Assembly: GCF_004011505.1 (NCBI RefSeq)
Contig: NZ_SAUN01000001.1
Coordinates: 2,976,001-3,040,000 of the forward strand
DNA from: Nonomuraea polychroma
Lineage (GTDB): Bacteria; Actinomycetota; Actinomycetes; Streptosporangiales; Streptosporangiaceae
DNA length: 64,000 nt
Direction: 5' to 3'
Shown piece after piece: positions 53,271-62,159 of the stretch (position 1 is the stretch's first letter; each line of letters begins with the position of its first letter). The notes beneath the pieces were generated by a model, which saw nothing but the letters and a program-made list of their open reading frames with translations, did not search any database and was not told where the DNA came from. Position numbers and translations under genes: made by a program.

Positions 53271-54224
53271 ATGCGGAAGCGGTGGGTGTGGGCGGCCGTC
53301 GCCGCGGTCGTGGCCGTGGCTGTCGTGGTCGTCGCCGTCGTGGTGCTGCGCGGCCGTGCAGCCACGTCCGAGCAGGCGGGCGGCGCGCAGGTGGTGGCGC
53401 GGGAGCAGGCCGGCGAGCGCGCGCAGGATCTCACCGTGCGATCACCGGCGCTCGGCACGACCACCCCGGTACGCGTGCTGCTGCCGCAGGGCTGGACGCC
53501 GGGCTCCGGCCCGTGGCCGGTGCTCTACCTGCTGCACGGCTGCTGCAGCCCCAACCATCTCGTGTGGGTCGACGAGGGCGGCGCGCAGCGGCTCACGAGC
53601 GGCTTACGGGCGATCGTGGTCGTTCCGGACGGCGGCCAGGTCGGGTTCTACTCCGACTGGCTGCGCGGCCCGAAATGGGAGACCTACCACATCAAGGAGC
53701 TCATCCCGCTGATCGAGGCCGAGTTCGGCGCGGGACCGCAACGCGCGATCGCCGGGTTGTCGATGGGCGGGCTCGGCGCCATGGCGTATGCGGCCAGGAA
53801 TCCCGGCATGTTCCGCGCGGCGGCGTCGTTCTCCGGTGTCCTGGACACGACCGGCGACCGCAGCGAGACGCGCGCCCTCGTGCGCCGCAGCGGCGAGGAC
53901 CCCGACGCCCTGTGGGGCGACCCGGAGACGAGGAAGGACCTGTGGGAGGCCCACAATCCCACCGCGCTCGCGGCACGGCTCAAGGACGTCCAGCTCTATG
54001 TGTCCTGCGGCGACGGCCGGCCCGGCCCGCTGGATCCGCCCGGCGCGTCGGCCGACTACGAGGGCGCGCTGCTGGGACAGGCGCAGACCTTCACCGAGCG
54101 GGCCAAGCAGGCCGGCGCCCGCGTCACCACCGACTTCTACGGGGCGGGCACCCACACCTTCCCCTACTGGGAACGCGCACTGGAACGCTCGCTCCCGATG
54201 TTGCGCGCGGCCATCGGCGCCTGA
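53271..54224 (+). CDS. Secreted or membrane-anchored esterase (PHB depolymerase/antigen 85-like)
   Basis: Serine esterase of 317 residues. A long N-terminal hydrophobic segment (WVWAAVAAVVAVAVVVVAVV) serves as signal anchor. The nucleophile elbow is AGLSMGGLGAMAY with Ser near residue 165, LYLLHGCCSPNHL is the oxyanion region, and the final His is probably in GAGTHTFPYW near 300. It resembles esterase D and mycolyltransferase-like hydrolases. It follows the dioxygenase by 7 bases, so they are likely cotranscribed. Confidence 0.87.
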   Translation: MRKRWVWAAVAAVVAVAVVVVAVVVLRGRAATSEQAGGAQVVAREQAGERAQDLTVRSPALGTTTPVRVLLPQGWTPGSGPWPVLYLLHGCCSPNHLVWVDEGGAQRLTSGLRAIVVVPDGGQVGFYSDWLRGPKWETYHIKELIPLIEAEFGAGPQRAIAGLSMGGLGAMAYAARNPGMFRAAASFSGVLDTTGDRSETRALVRRSGEDPDALWGDPETRKDLWEAHNPTALAARLKDVQLYVSCGDGRPGPLDPPGASADYEGALLGQAQTFTERAKQAGARVTTDFYGAGTHTFPYWERALERSLPMLRAAIGA

Positions 54225-54312
54225 ATCGCCCGCCCTGACCGGGTGGTCGTGCTCAAGGCGGTCCGCCATCTCGCGCCCGCCGGCCGAGCCGGTGGCCCGC
54301 TGACCCACCTAA

Positions 54313-54329
54313 TTGCGAGCTTCTTGCAA
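54313..54329. promoter_or_regulatory. Nur (nickel uptake regulator) box
   Basis: TTGCGA, five bases, TTGCAA matches the Streptomyces Nur box TTGCAA-N5-TTGCAA with one mismatch. It lies 31 bases upstream of the binding-protein gene, next to an AT-rich -10-like GATATATTC. Nickel-loaded Nur would repress the operon here. Confidence 0.85.
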
Positions 54330-54359
54330 TAACGATATATTCGCTTTAAGGTCGCCTGC

Positions 54360-55904
54360 ATGAGGCGACGATTCGCACTGGTCGGGGTGTTCGTCCTGGC
54401 ATTGGCGGGGTGTTCGGCACCTTCGCAGCCCACGGCCGCGCCGGCGCGCGACACGGTCGTGCTGGGGCTGAGCTCGGAGCCCGACACGCTCAACCCGGTG
54501 CTCGGGTACGCGCCGGACGGCGGATCGCTGATCTACGACGGGCTGGTCCGGCGCACCCCCGACCTGCGGCTGCAGCCCGCGCTGGCCGAGACTCTGCCCG
54601 AGGTGGACGGCAAGGAGGTGCGGTTCACGCTCAGGCGGGGTGTCACCTTCCACGACGGCAGGCAGCTGACCAGCGCCGACGTCGCCTACACGTACGAGCA
54701 GGTGCTCGACCCCGCCAACAACTCGCCGATCAGGGGCGACTACGCCGCCATCGACCAGGTGGACGCGCCCGACGCGCGCACCGTCGTCTTCCGGCTCAAG
54801 CACCCGTACGCGCCCATCCTGCAGCGTGCCACGCTCGGGATCGTGCCCGCCGGATCGGACCTGTCCGGTGGCACGCCCGTGGGAACCGGCCCGTACGCGT
54901 ACGTGTCCTGGACCAAGGGCGACAAGATCACTCTCAAGGCCCATGAGCGTTACTGGGGCGAGGCGCCCGCGATCAAGAACCTGGTGCTCGCGTACACCTC
55001 CGACGACAACGCGCGGGCCACCAGAATGGCGGCCGGCGAGTTCACCGCCACCGAACTGCCGCCCAAGGCGGTCGCCCGCTTCAGGAACCAGCCGGGCATG
55101 ACCGTGCACGAGGCGCCCACCGCCGACTACCGGGGCGTCATGTTCCCCCTGGACCAACCCGTCACCGGCGACCCGGCCATCCGTAAGGCCCTGAACCTCG
55201 CCGTGGACCGCGCCGCGATGGTGTCGGCCATCCTCGCCGGAACCGGCAGCCCCGCCTTCGGGCCGATCGCGCCCGGGACCCCGTGGCACAACCCGGCCGT
55301 GACCGGCTCGGCCACGCCGGAGCGGGCCAAGGCCGTCTCGATCCTGGAGGAGGCCGGCTGGAAGGCGGGCAGCGAGGGCATCCGGTCCAAGGACGGCACG
55401 GCTGCCAGGTTCACGCTCATGTACCCGGCCGGCGACTCGCTGCGCAAGGAGCTCGCCCTGGCCGTGGTCTCGGACGCCAAGCAGGTCGGCATCGACGTGC
55501 GGCTGGCCGGGCTCGACTGGGACGCCATCGACCAGCGCCTGTCCAAGGACGCGCTGATCATGGGCTGGGGGACGCCGTTCGACCCCGACTACACCAACTA
55601 CGAGCTGTTCCACTCCTCCTACGCCGGCCAGGGCTACTTCAACCCGGGGCACTACAAGAACCCCGAAGTGGACCGGCTGCTGGAGGAGGGGCGGCGCACG
55701 GCCGACGCGGACGCCCGCAAGAAGGCCTACGACGCGGTGCAGCGGCACCTCAGCGACGACGCCGTCTGGCTGTACCTGGTCTACCTGGAGCACACGTACG
55801 TGGTGCGTGGCGCGTGGACCGGCGTCACCGCCGGCGTCGAGCCGCACGAGCACGCCACCGGCGGGCTGCTCGGCACCGTCGCGACCTGGAAGCGCGCATC
55901 GTGA
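54360..55904 (+). CDS. nikA: ABC transporter substrate-binding lipoprotein, nickel/peptide type
   Basis: Extracytoplasmic binding protein of 514 residues in the SBP_bac_5 family. The lipoprotein signal has its lipobox at LALAGC, Cys18. The core shows EPDTLNPVLGY, VRFTLRRGVTFHDG, and FDPDYTNYELFHS typical of dipeptide/nickel binders. The five-gene layout and the Nur box point to nickel. Direct ligand residues cannot be told; NikA-type proteins usually bind a Ni chelate. Its stop overlaps the next gene by GTGA. Confidence 0.88.
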   Translation: MRRRFALVGVFVLALAGCSAPSQPTAAPARDTVVLGLSSEPDTLNPVLGYAPDGGSLIYDGLVRRTPDLRLQPALAETLPEVDGKEVRFTLRRGVTFHDGRQLTSADVAYTYEQVLDPANNSPIRGDYAAIDQVDAPDARTVVFRLKHPYAPILQRATLGIVPAGSDLSGGTPVGTGPYAYVSWTKGDKITLKAHERYWGEAPAIKNLVLAYTSDDNARATRMAAGEFTATELPPKAVARFRNQPGMTVHEAPTADYRGVMFPLDQPVTGDPAIRKALNLAVDRAAMVSAILAGTGSPAFGPIAPGTPWHNPAVTGSATPERAKAVSILEEAGWKAGSEGIRSKDGTAARFTLMYPAGDSLRKELALAVVSDAKQVGIDVRLAGLDWDAIDQRLSKDALIMGWGTPFDPDYTNYELFHSSYAGQGYFNPGHYKNPEVDRLLEEGRRTADADARKKAYDAVQRHLSDDAVWLYLVYLEHTYVVRGAWTGVTAGVEPHEHATGGLLGTVATWKRAS

Positions 55905-56878
55905 CCTGGGTGCGGATCGTGGCGTGGCGGCTGGCGTTCGCCGTGCCGCTGCTGCTGGCGGTGACGTTCGGGATGTTCGCGCTGGCCAAGGCGTCCCCGT
56001 TCGACCCCGTACGGCAGTACCTGGGGGAGCGGGCCATGGTGACCAGCCCCGAGATCATGGCCGAGATCAGGGCGAACTGGGGCCTCGACCGGCCGCTCCT
56101 CGAGCAGTACACCGCCTGGCTCGGCAACCTGCTCGCCGGCGACCTCGGTGAGTCCCGGTCCCTGCGGCTGCCGGTCGCCCAGGTGATCGGTGAGCGGCTC
56201 GGCTGGACGTTGCTGGTCGTCGGCTGCGCGCTCGTCGTGATGCTGGCCGCCGGGCTCGCCGTGGGCACGCTGGCCGCCTGGCGGCGCGACTCCTGGCTGG
56301 ACCGGCTGATCACTGGAACGGCGTTCACCAACGAGGCGGCGCCGGTCTTCTGGATCGGGCTGCTGGCCGTCTGGGTGTTCTCCGTGACGCTCGGCTGGCT
56401 GCCCGCCGGCGGGCTCACCGACGCCGCCTCCGCCACGGTGACCCTGCCCGACCTGCTGCGGCACCTGGTGCTGCCGGTCGCGGTGCTGGCGTTCTCGCAG
56501 TCGTCGTGGCTGCTGCTGTTCGTACGGGAGTCGGTCATCGGCGTCCTGCGCGAGGACTACATCACCGGGGCGCGGGCCCGAGGACTGCGCGGACGCACCG
56601 TGCTGGTGCGGCACGCGCTGCGGTCGGCACTGCTGCCGTTCATCACGATCATGGGGGCCCGGGTGCCCGAGCTGGTGACGGGGGCGATCCTGGTGGAGGC
56701 TGTGTTCTCCTGGCCCGGGGTGGCCGGGACCACGATCAAGGCGGCGCTGGCCGTGGACTTCCCGCTGCTGGCGGCGCTCACCCTGCTGGCCACACTCGCG
56801 GTCGTGGCCGGGAACCTGCTGGCCGACCTCGCCTACACGGTGGCCGACCCGCGTGTCCGCGTGCTCGGGGTGAGCTGA
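55901..56878 (+). CDS. nikB: ABC transporter permease, NikB/DppB type
   Basis: Inner-membrane permease of 325 residues with six hydrophobic segments. The long periplasmic loop after helix 1 reads LGLDRPLLEQY-like (NWGLDRPLLEQYTAWLGN), and the coupling loop is EDYITGARARGLRGRTVLVRH. GTG 55901 overlaps the nikA stop. It pairs with the following permease to form the channel. Confidence 0.92.
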   Translation: MTWVRIVAWRLAFAVPLLLAVTFGMFALAKASPFDPVRQYLGERAMVTSPEIMAEIRANWGLDRPLLEQYTAWLGNLLAGDLGESRSLRLPVAQVIGERLGWTLLVVGCALVVMLAAGLAVGTLAAWRRDSWLDRLITGTAFTNEAAPVFWIGLLAVWVFSVTLGWLPAGGLTDAASATVTLPDLLRHLVLPVAVLAFSQSSWLLLFVRESVIGVLREDYITGARARGLRGRTVLVRHALRSALLPFITIMGARVPELVTGAILVEAVFSWPGVAGTTIKAALAVDFPLLAALTLLATLAVVAGNLLADLAYTVADPRVRVLGVS

Positions 56879-56897
56879 TCGTGGAGGAAGAGACCAT

Positions 56898-57779
56898 ATG
56901 ACGATCACACAGTCGTGGCGGCGGGCGCGGCCGGGCCGGTCTGCCCGGCAGGCGAGGGGGCCCGCCCGCCGCCACCGCCTCGCGATCGGCACGCTGGCCG
57001 TGCTGGTCCTCGCCGTGCTGCTGGTGCCGCTGATCGTCCGGCTCGACCAGCAGCTCGTGGACCTGCGCGCGGCCGGCCTGCCGCCGTCCGTCGCGCACCC
57101 GTTCGGCACCGACGAGGTGGGCCGGGACGTGCTGATCCGCTCCATCTACGGGCTGCGGGTCTCGCTCGTGGTCGGGCTGGTCGCGGCGATCGCCGGCGCA
57201 ACGATCGGCGCGCTCGCCGGGCTCGTCGCGGGCGCGGTGGGCGGCCTGGCCGACCGGGTGCTGATGCGGGTCGTGGACGGCTTCAACTCCCTGCCGCACC
57301 TGCTGTTCGGCGTCTTCATCGTGGCCCTGTTCGCCCCCAGCCCGACCGCCGTGATCGTGTCGGTCGCCGTCACCCACTGGACGACCGCCGCCAGGATCGT
57401 CAGGTCCGAGGTGTTGTCCCTGCGCGGCCGGCCGTTCGTGGACGCTGCCATCTCCGGCGGGTCCGGGAGGCTGCGCATCGTGGCCCGGCACTTCCTGCCG
57501 AACCTGGCGCCGCAGCTGCTGCTGGCCACCGTGCTGATGATCCCGCACGCGATCTGGCACGAGACCGCGCTGAGCTTCCTCGGCCTGGGGCTGCCTGCCC
57601 ACCTGGCCTCGCTCGGCAACATGATCAACGACGGGCAGCGGTCGCTGCTCGCGGGGGACTGGTGGTCCAGCCTCTTCCCCGGGCTGCTGATCCTCGTGCC
57701 CACGCTGGCGGTGTCCGCGCTGGCCCAGTACGTACGCGACCGCGCGAACCCGCGCTGGAGATCGGAGCTGGTGCTGTGA
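56898..57779 (+). CDS. nikC: ABC transporter permease, NikC/DppC type
   Basis: Inner-membrane permease of 293 residues. HPFGTDEVGRDVLIRSIYG is the DppC-family N-terminal signature, and the coupling loop lies around LRGRPFVDAAISGGSGRLRI. About six transmembrane segments. It begins 19 bases after nikB and overlaps the next gene by four bases. Confidence 0.92.
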   Translation: MTITQSWRRARPGRSARQARGPARRHRLAIGTLAVLVLAVLLVPLIVRLDQQLVDLRAAGLPPSVAHPFGTDEVGRDVLIRSIYGLRVSLVVGLVAAIAGATIGALAGLVAGAVGGLADRVLMRVVDGFNSLPHLLFGVFIVALFAPSPTAVIVSVAVTHWTTAARIVRSEVLSLRGRPFVDAAISGGSGRLRIVARHFLPNLAPQLLLATVLMIPHAIWHETALSFLGLGLPAHLASLGNMINDGQRSLLAGDWWSSLFPGLLILVPTLAVSALAQYVRDRANPRWRSELVL

Positions 57780-58693
57780 AACTGCGCGTGGACGGGCTGT
57801 CGGTACGGTTCCGCCTGCCCGGCGCGGTCGTGCACGCGGTCACCGACGCCCGCTTCGAGCTGCGCCCGGGGCGCTGCCTGGCGCTGGTCGGCGAGTCCGG
57901 CTGCGGTAAGTCCGTCATGGCCCACGCCCTGCTCGGCCTCCTGCCGGCCAACGCCACGGTCACCGGCCACGCCTGGCTCGACCTGCCGTCCAGCGCGGCA
58001 GGAAACGATGTGATCGACCTGGTGGCGGAGCCGGAGAAGGTCCTCGCCCAGCGGGTGCGCGGCCGCCTGATCGGTCTCATCCCGCAGAGCCCGGCGGCAC
58101 ACCTCACCCCCGTCCGCACCGCCCGAGCCCAGCTCGCCGAGACGCTGCGCGAGCTGGGCCGCGCCGACACGCCGGACGCGCTCGCCGGACGGGCCGGCCT
58201 TCGCCCGCGCGACCTGGACCGCTACCCCCATCAGCTGTCCGGCGGCATGGCCCAGCGCGTGGCCAACGCCCTCGCCCTGGCCGGCGACCCGCCGCTGATC
58301 CTCGCCGACGAGCCGACCACCGGACTCGACCGGCCGCTCGTCGACGCCACGATGGCCGAGCTGCGCCGCCTGTGCGACGAGGGCCGCGCGGTCCTCGTCA
58401 TCACGCACGACCTGCGCGCCGCCGAGCGGGTGGCCGACGACATCGCCGTCATGTACGCCAGCCGCATCGTCGAGCTGGCCGAGGCGGCGCCGTTCTTCTC
58501 CCGGCCCCGGCACCCGTACGCGAAGGGGCTGCTCGACGCCCTGCCCACGCGCCGTTTCGTCCCGATCCCCGGCCGGCCGCCCGAGCTCACCCGCCTGCCG
58601 GCCGGCTGTGCCTTCCAGCCCCGGTGCCCGCTCGCCACCCCCGAGTGCGACGACCAGCCCATCATGAACGGAGTGGCCTGCCACCATGCTTGA
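57776..58693 (+). CDS. nikD: ABC transporter ATPase, NikD/DppD type
   Basis: ATPase of 305 residues. Walker A GESGCGKS near residue 42, signature LSGGMAQR near 155, Walker B PPLILADEPTTGLD and switch His in VITHD. The C-terminal oligopeptide-transporter extension with its Cys cluster (CAFQPRCPLATPEC) is complete. GTG 57776 overlaps the nikC stop and the end overlaps nikE by eight bases. Confidence 0.93.
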   Translation: MKLRVDGLSVRFRLPGAVVHAVTDARFELRPGRCLALVGESGCGKSVMAHALLGLLPANATVTGHAWLDLPSSAAGNDVIDLVAEPEKVLAQRVRGRLIGLIPQSPAAHLTPVRTARAQLAETLRELGRADTPDALAGRAGLRPRDLDRYPHQLSGGMAQRVANALALAGDPPLILADEPTTGLDRPLVDATMAELRRLCDEGRAVLVITHDLRAAERVADDIAVMYASRIVELAEAAPFFSRPRHPYAKGLLDALPTRRFVPIPGRPPELTRLPAGCAFQPRCPLATPECDDQPIMNGVACHHA

Positions 58694-59318
58694 GGCCACC
58701 GGCATCACCGTCTCCTTCGGCCACCACCGGGTGCTCGACGGGGTGTCGCTGTCCGTGCTCCCCGGCGAGGTCCTCGGTCTCGCCGGCCCCAGCGGCTGCG
58801 GCAAGTCCACGCTGGCCCGCGTGCTCGCCCTGCTGCTGCGCCCGTCCGCGGGCACGGTCGCCATCGACGGCCGGCCGGTACGCGGCTGGCGGCACCGGGC
58901 CCCGGAACGTACCTCGATCGGCCTGATCTTCCAGCAGCCCCGCCTCGCCGTCGACCCCCGCTTCACCCTCCTGGAGGTGATCACGGAGCCGCTCCGGGCC
59001 GCGCGGCGCCCCCTGGATCGGGCGTACGAGCTGGCTGAGGAGCTGGGCCTGACCCCCGATCTGCACGGACGCCGACCCCACGAGGTGTCCGACGGGCAAC
59101 TGCAACGGGCCTGCGTCGCCCGGGCACTGGCGCTCGAACCGCGCTACCTGATCTGCGACGAGATGACCACGATGCTCGACGCCTCGACCCAGGCCCACCT
59201 CGTCGGCAGGATCGAGACCTACCGGAAGCGCACCGGCGCCGGGGTGCTCGCCATCAGTCACGACGCCGAGCTCCTTGACCGCTGGTCGGCGGGCAACGTA
59301 CGTGACTGGGCTCAGTGA
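58686..59318 (+). CDS. nikE: ABC transporter ATPase, NikE type, short
   Basis: ATPase of 210 residues, second of the pair. Walker A is GPSGCGKST near residue 38 and the switch His is in AISHD. The signature reads EVSDGQLQR instead of LSGGQ, with Asp in place of the first Gly, and Walker B is RYLICDEMTTMLD, like some NikE proteins. It lacks the C-terminal oligopeptide extension present in NikD. It converges with the next gene, overlapping it by seven bases. Confidence 0.9.
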   Translation: MLEATGITVSFGHHRVLDGVSLSVLPGEVLGLAGPSGCGKSTLARVLALLLRPSAGTVAIDGRPVRGWRHRAPERTSIGLIFQQPRLAVDPRFTLLEVITEPLRAARRPLDRAYELAEELGLTPDLHGRRPHEVSDGQLQRACVARALALEPRYLICDEMTTMLDASTQAHLVGRIETYRKRTGAGVLAISHDAELLDRWSAGNVRDWAQ

Positions 59319-60079
59319 TCGTCGGGCACCGTCACGGGCGCGCTGAACGGAAGCACGAAGAGCGGTCCCGTCACCACCGCGCGCTCGCTGCCTGGACCGT
59401 AGGGAAGATCGGCGATCTGCCGGCACGTGCCACGGTCCTCGATCCCGTACGTGGCGCCCTGACCGCCCGGTCCGGAGTTGAAGCGGCCGACGAGCGAGAT
59501 ACGATCGCGCACCCGCCCCTGCTCGTCGATGAACAGGCCATGAATCGGCGCCGTGGCGGAGAAGCCGTCCGCGGTCAGCACTTCCTGCACCAGATCGGAG
59601 ATCAGGAAACGCAGCGTCCGGCCCTCGGCGTCGGTCACGGTCCCTTCGAGCTCGCCGACGAACGGGGTGAAGATGCCCGGCGCGCCGGCGGCGAACCCGT
59701 CGGTGTACGGCAGCGGCCGCTTGGCGAACTGCGAGACCCGATAGGTGCGCTTGAAGGTCCCCGTCCTGATCGTGTATGTGCCGTTCCTGCACTCGAAGGG
59801 CCGTAGCGTGCGCCCGGTGAGATCGATCGTCTGCCGCTCGATCGGGTTGCCGGTCGCGGGATCGCCGAACCTCTCCTCGTCGATGCCCACGTGGAGCCCG
59901 CCCGGCGACAACCTCAGAACGAAGCCGGGGCCGATCGCCTTGACGTGGAACCGGCTCTCTTTGATCGTCAGGCCGGGCGCTCCCGGCTGCGCGTGAGCGG
60001 CGGTCGCCGGCAAGAGGCCGACGGCCACCGCCACGAGCGTGGTGAAGATGATGCGCATGACCGGAACACCAGAACTCAC
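59312..60079 (-). CDS. Secreted hypothetical protein
   Basis: Exported protein of about 255 residues with signal peptide RIIFTTLVAVAVGLL and cleavage near AHA. GTG 60079 has GGGAGG close upstream; ATG 60058 gives a more usual signal peptide but has no ribosome site. The mature part looks beta-rich (HVKAIGPGFVLRLSPGGLHV, then PFVGELEGTVTDAEGR), with two Cys that could form one disulphide. I do not recognise the family. Confidence 0.75.
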   Translation of the reverse strand: MSSGVPVMRIIFTTLVAVAVGLLPATAAHAQPGAPGLTIKESRFHVKAIGPGFVLRLSPGGLHVGIDEERFGDPATGNPIERQTIDLTGRTLRPFECRNGTYTIRTGTFKRTYRVSQFAKRPLPYTDGFAAGAPGIFTPFVGELEGTVTDAEGRTLRFLISDLVQEVLTADGFSATAPIHGLFIDEQGRVRDRISLVGRFNSGPGGQGATYGIEDRGTCRQIADLPYGPGSERAVVTGPLFVLPFSAPVTVPDDH

Positions 60080-60166
60080 GGGTCCTCCCTCGCAGCCGCG
60101 ACGACCACGTCATGGTAGGCGCACACAACGCGAGAGTCGATCACTTTGTCCGGTGGCGGCCAGAGG

Positions 60167-61597
60167 TCAGTGGCCGTGCCCGTGGCCGTGGCCGACGAAC
60201 GCGCCCGCAGGCTTGCCCGGCGGGACCAGCACGAGCGACACGATCGCCGCCACCCCGGCCGTGACCGCGCAGAGCGTGAGCCCTGCGACGAACCCGCCGA
60301 TGTCCGCCGCCGAACCGGGCGCCAGGCTTGACGCGGCGACCGTGGAGACGACCGCCACGCCGATGGATCCGCCCAGCTCGTGGAAGGTGCTGATGACTCC
60401 GGATGCGACGCCGTTCTCGCCCGGAGGCACATTCGCCATGGTCGTCGTGGTGGCCGTCACGAATGCCGGCCCGATCCCCAGAGCCGCCAGCGCGAATCCG
60501 GGCAGCAGCGTGGCGTACGCGTTGGCGTCGGGCGAGATACGCGTCATCAGCACCGCCCCCACCGCCGTCACCACGAACGAGGCCACCGCCACCGGCCGTC
60601 CGCCGAGCCTGCCGATGAGGTGCCCGCCGAGCTGCGCGCCCAGCGTGATCGCGATCGCCACGGGCAGGAAGAGCAGCCCGGTCTCCAGCGCGCTGAACCC
60701 CATCGCGTGCTGCAGGTACAGCGAGCTGAGGAAGAACAGCCCGAGCATCAGTCCCGTGGCCACCAGCATGACGAAGGTGCCCGAGATCACCGGCCGCCTG
60801 GCGAGCGTCGCGGCGCGCATGAGCGGCGATCGTACCGACCGCTCGACCACCACGAACAGCACGTAGAGCAGCGCCGCCCCGGCCAGCGGCAGCAGCGTGC
60901 CCGCCGATCCCCATCCGGCGTCGCCGGCGGTCACCAGCCCGTAGATGAGCAGAGCCGTCGCCGTGGTGACGACCAGAGCCCCGGGCACGTCGACCCGCTC
61001 CCGCCGTCCGGGCGTCGCCGGTACGACGGCGGGCACGGCGGCCATGACCAGGAGCCCGATCGGCACGTTGACGAAGAACACCCAGGCCCAGCCCGGGCCC
61101 GCGGTCAGGACGCCGCCGAGCAGCACGCCGACCGCCGCGCCGCTGCCGCCGATGGCGGCCCAGACGCCGAGCGCCCGCCCGCGCCGCTCGCTGTGGAAGG
61201 TGGTGGTGATGACGGCCAGCGCCGCGGGGGAGAGCAGCGCCGCGCCGACCCCCTGCAGCCCCCGGCCCGCGATCAGCACGGCGCCGCTCCCGGCCAGCCC
61301 GCACATGAGTGACGCCGCCGTGAACAGGGCGAGCCCGGCCAGCAGCGTCCGGCGGGCGCCGAACGCGTCGGCCAGCCGCCCGCCGAGCACCATCAGGCCG
61401 CCGAAGCACAGCGTGTACGTGGTCACCACCCAGGTCAGCGACTCGCGGCCGAGGGTGAGGTCCGCCCCGATCGCCGGCAGCGCCACCTGCACCACCGTGA
61501 TGTCGACGATCAGCATGAACTGCGCGAGGCAGAGCAGCACCAGCACGGACCACCCGCCCGCCCGCGCCTTGACGGGAGACGTGTCGACGCTCATCAT
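60167..61597 (-). CDS. MFS multidrug efflux pump, DHA2 (14-TM) type
   Basis: Membrane exporter of 476 residues with about fourteen hydrophobic segments. The motif A loop is GGRLADAFGARRTLLAG, motif C (antiporter) lies in AAIGGSGAAVGVLLGGVLT, and the N-terminus is FMLIVDITVVQVALPAIG. AAGGAG upstream supports ATG 61597 or 61594. The C-terminus ends in alternating Gly-His (GHGHGHGH), which could bind metal. A long dyad operator lies just upstream. Substrate unknown. Confidence 0.92.
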   Translation of the reverse strand: MMSVDTSPVKARAGGWSVLVLLCLAQFMLIVDITVVQVALPAIGADLTLGRESLTWVVTTYTLCFGGLMVLGGRLADAFGARRTLLAGLALFTAASLMCGLAGSGAVLIAGRGLQGVGAALLSPAALAVITTTFHSERRGRALGVWAAIGGSGAAVGVLLGGVLTAGPGWAWVFFVNVPIGLLVMAAVPAVVPATPGRRERVDVPGALVVTTATALLIYGLVTAGDAGWGSAGTLLPLAGAALLYVLFVVVERSVRSPLMRAATLARRPVISGTFVMLVATGLMLGLFFLSSLYLQHAMGFSALETGLLFLPVAIAITLGAQLGGHLIGRLGGRPVAVASFVVTAVGAVLMTRISPDANAYATLLPGFALAALGIGPAFVTATTTTMANVPPGENGVASGVISTFHELGGSIGVAVVSTVAASSLAPGSAADIGGFVAGLTLCAVTAGVAAIVSLVLVPPGKPAGAFVGHGHGHGH

Positions 61598-61612
61598 CCA
61601 GAACAACTCCTT

Positions 61613-61636
61613 AACTCGAACACTGATGTTCAAGTT
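61613..61636. promoter_or_regulatory. Long dyad operator before the efflux pump
   Basis: Half-sites AACTcGAACA and TGTTCaAGTT around a 4-base centre (CTGA) pair at 9 of 10 positions. It lies 16 bases upstream of the pump's start codon. The TetR gene at 62160-62774 is the nearest candidate regulator. Confidence 0.75.
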
Positions 61637-61708
61637 AGCACGGCAAACCATACATGGGTAGGGTGTTCGGACGACGCGCGTTCGCGTCCCGGGTCTATCC
61701 TTCGGTTC

Positions 61709-62143
61709 ATGCCAGCACGTCTGTCGCCCCGCCTCGCCGCGATCGTGAACGCGCTTCCCCTCCAGCCGCACTCCCGCGTCCTCGAGATCGGGTGCGGGCC
61801 CGGGGCGGCCGCGCGAGCGGTCGCGGCACGCCTCACCACCGGCCACATCCTGGCCATCGACAGATCCGCCGGCGCCATCGCCCAGGCGGAAGCCACCGCG
61901 GTGGCGGAAATCGCGTCCGGTCGCATGAGCGTCCGCCAGGTCGCGGGCGAAGAGTTCGTGCTGCAGCCGCACGAAGAGCCGTACGACCTCGTGTTCGCCG
62001 TTCGCGTCGGCGCCCTCGACGGCCGGCATCCCGAGGCCGGTCAGCGGATGCTTCAGCGCATCGCCATGGCGACCACGGCAGACGCCCGGCTGTTCATCGA
62101 CGGCGGCGATCCGCTTCGTGAACTCCCCATCCCGCGATCGTGA
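61709..62143 (+). CDS. Class I SAM-dependent methyltransferase, short
   Basis: Cytoplasmic protein of 144 residues. SAM-binding motif I is VLEIGCGPGAAARA near residues 24-37, with the acidic end of strand 2 in ILAIDRSAGAI. The C-terminal half of a typical methyltransferase is largely absent, so this is a minimal or truncated version. Divergent from the efflux pump. Substrate unknown. Confidence 0.82.
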   Translation: MPARLSPRLAAIVNALPLQPHSRVLEIGCGPGAAARAVAARLTTGHILAIDRSAGAIAQAEATAVAEIASGRMSVRQVAGEEFVLQPHEEPYDLVFAVRVGALDGRHPEAGQRMLQRIAMATTADARLFIDGGDPLRELPIPRS

Positions 62144-62159
62144 GCGAACGCGGGACCCT

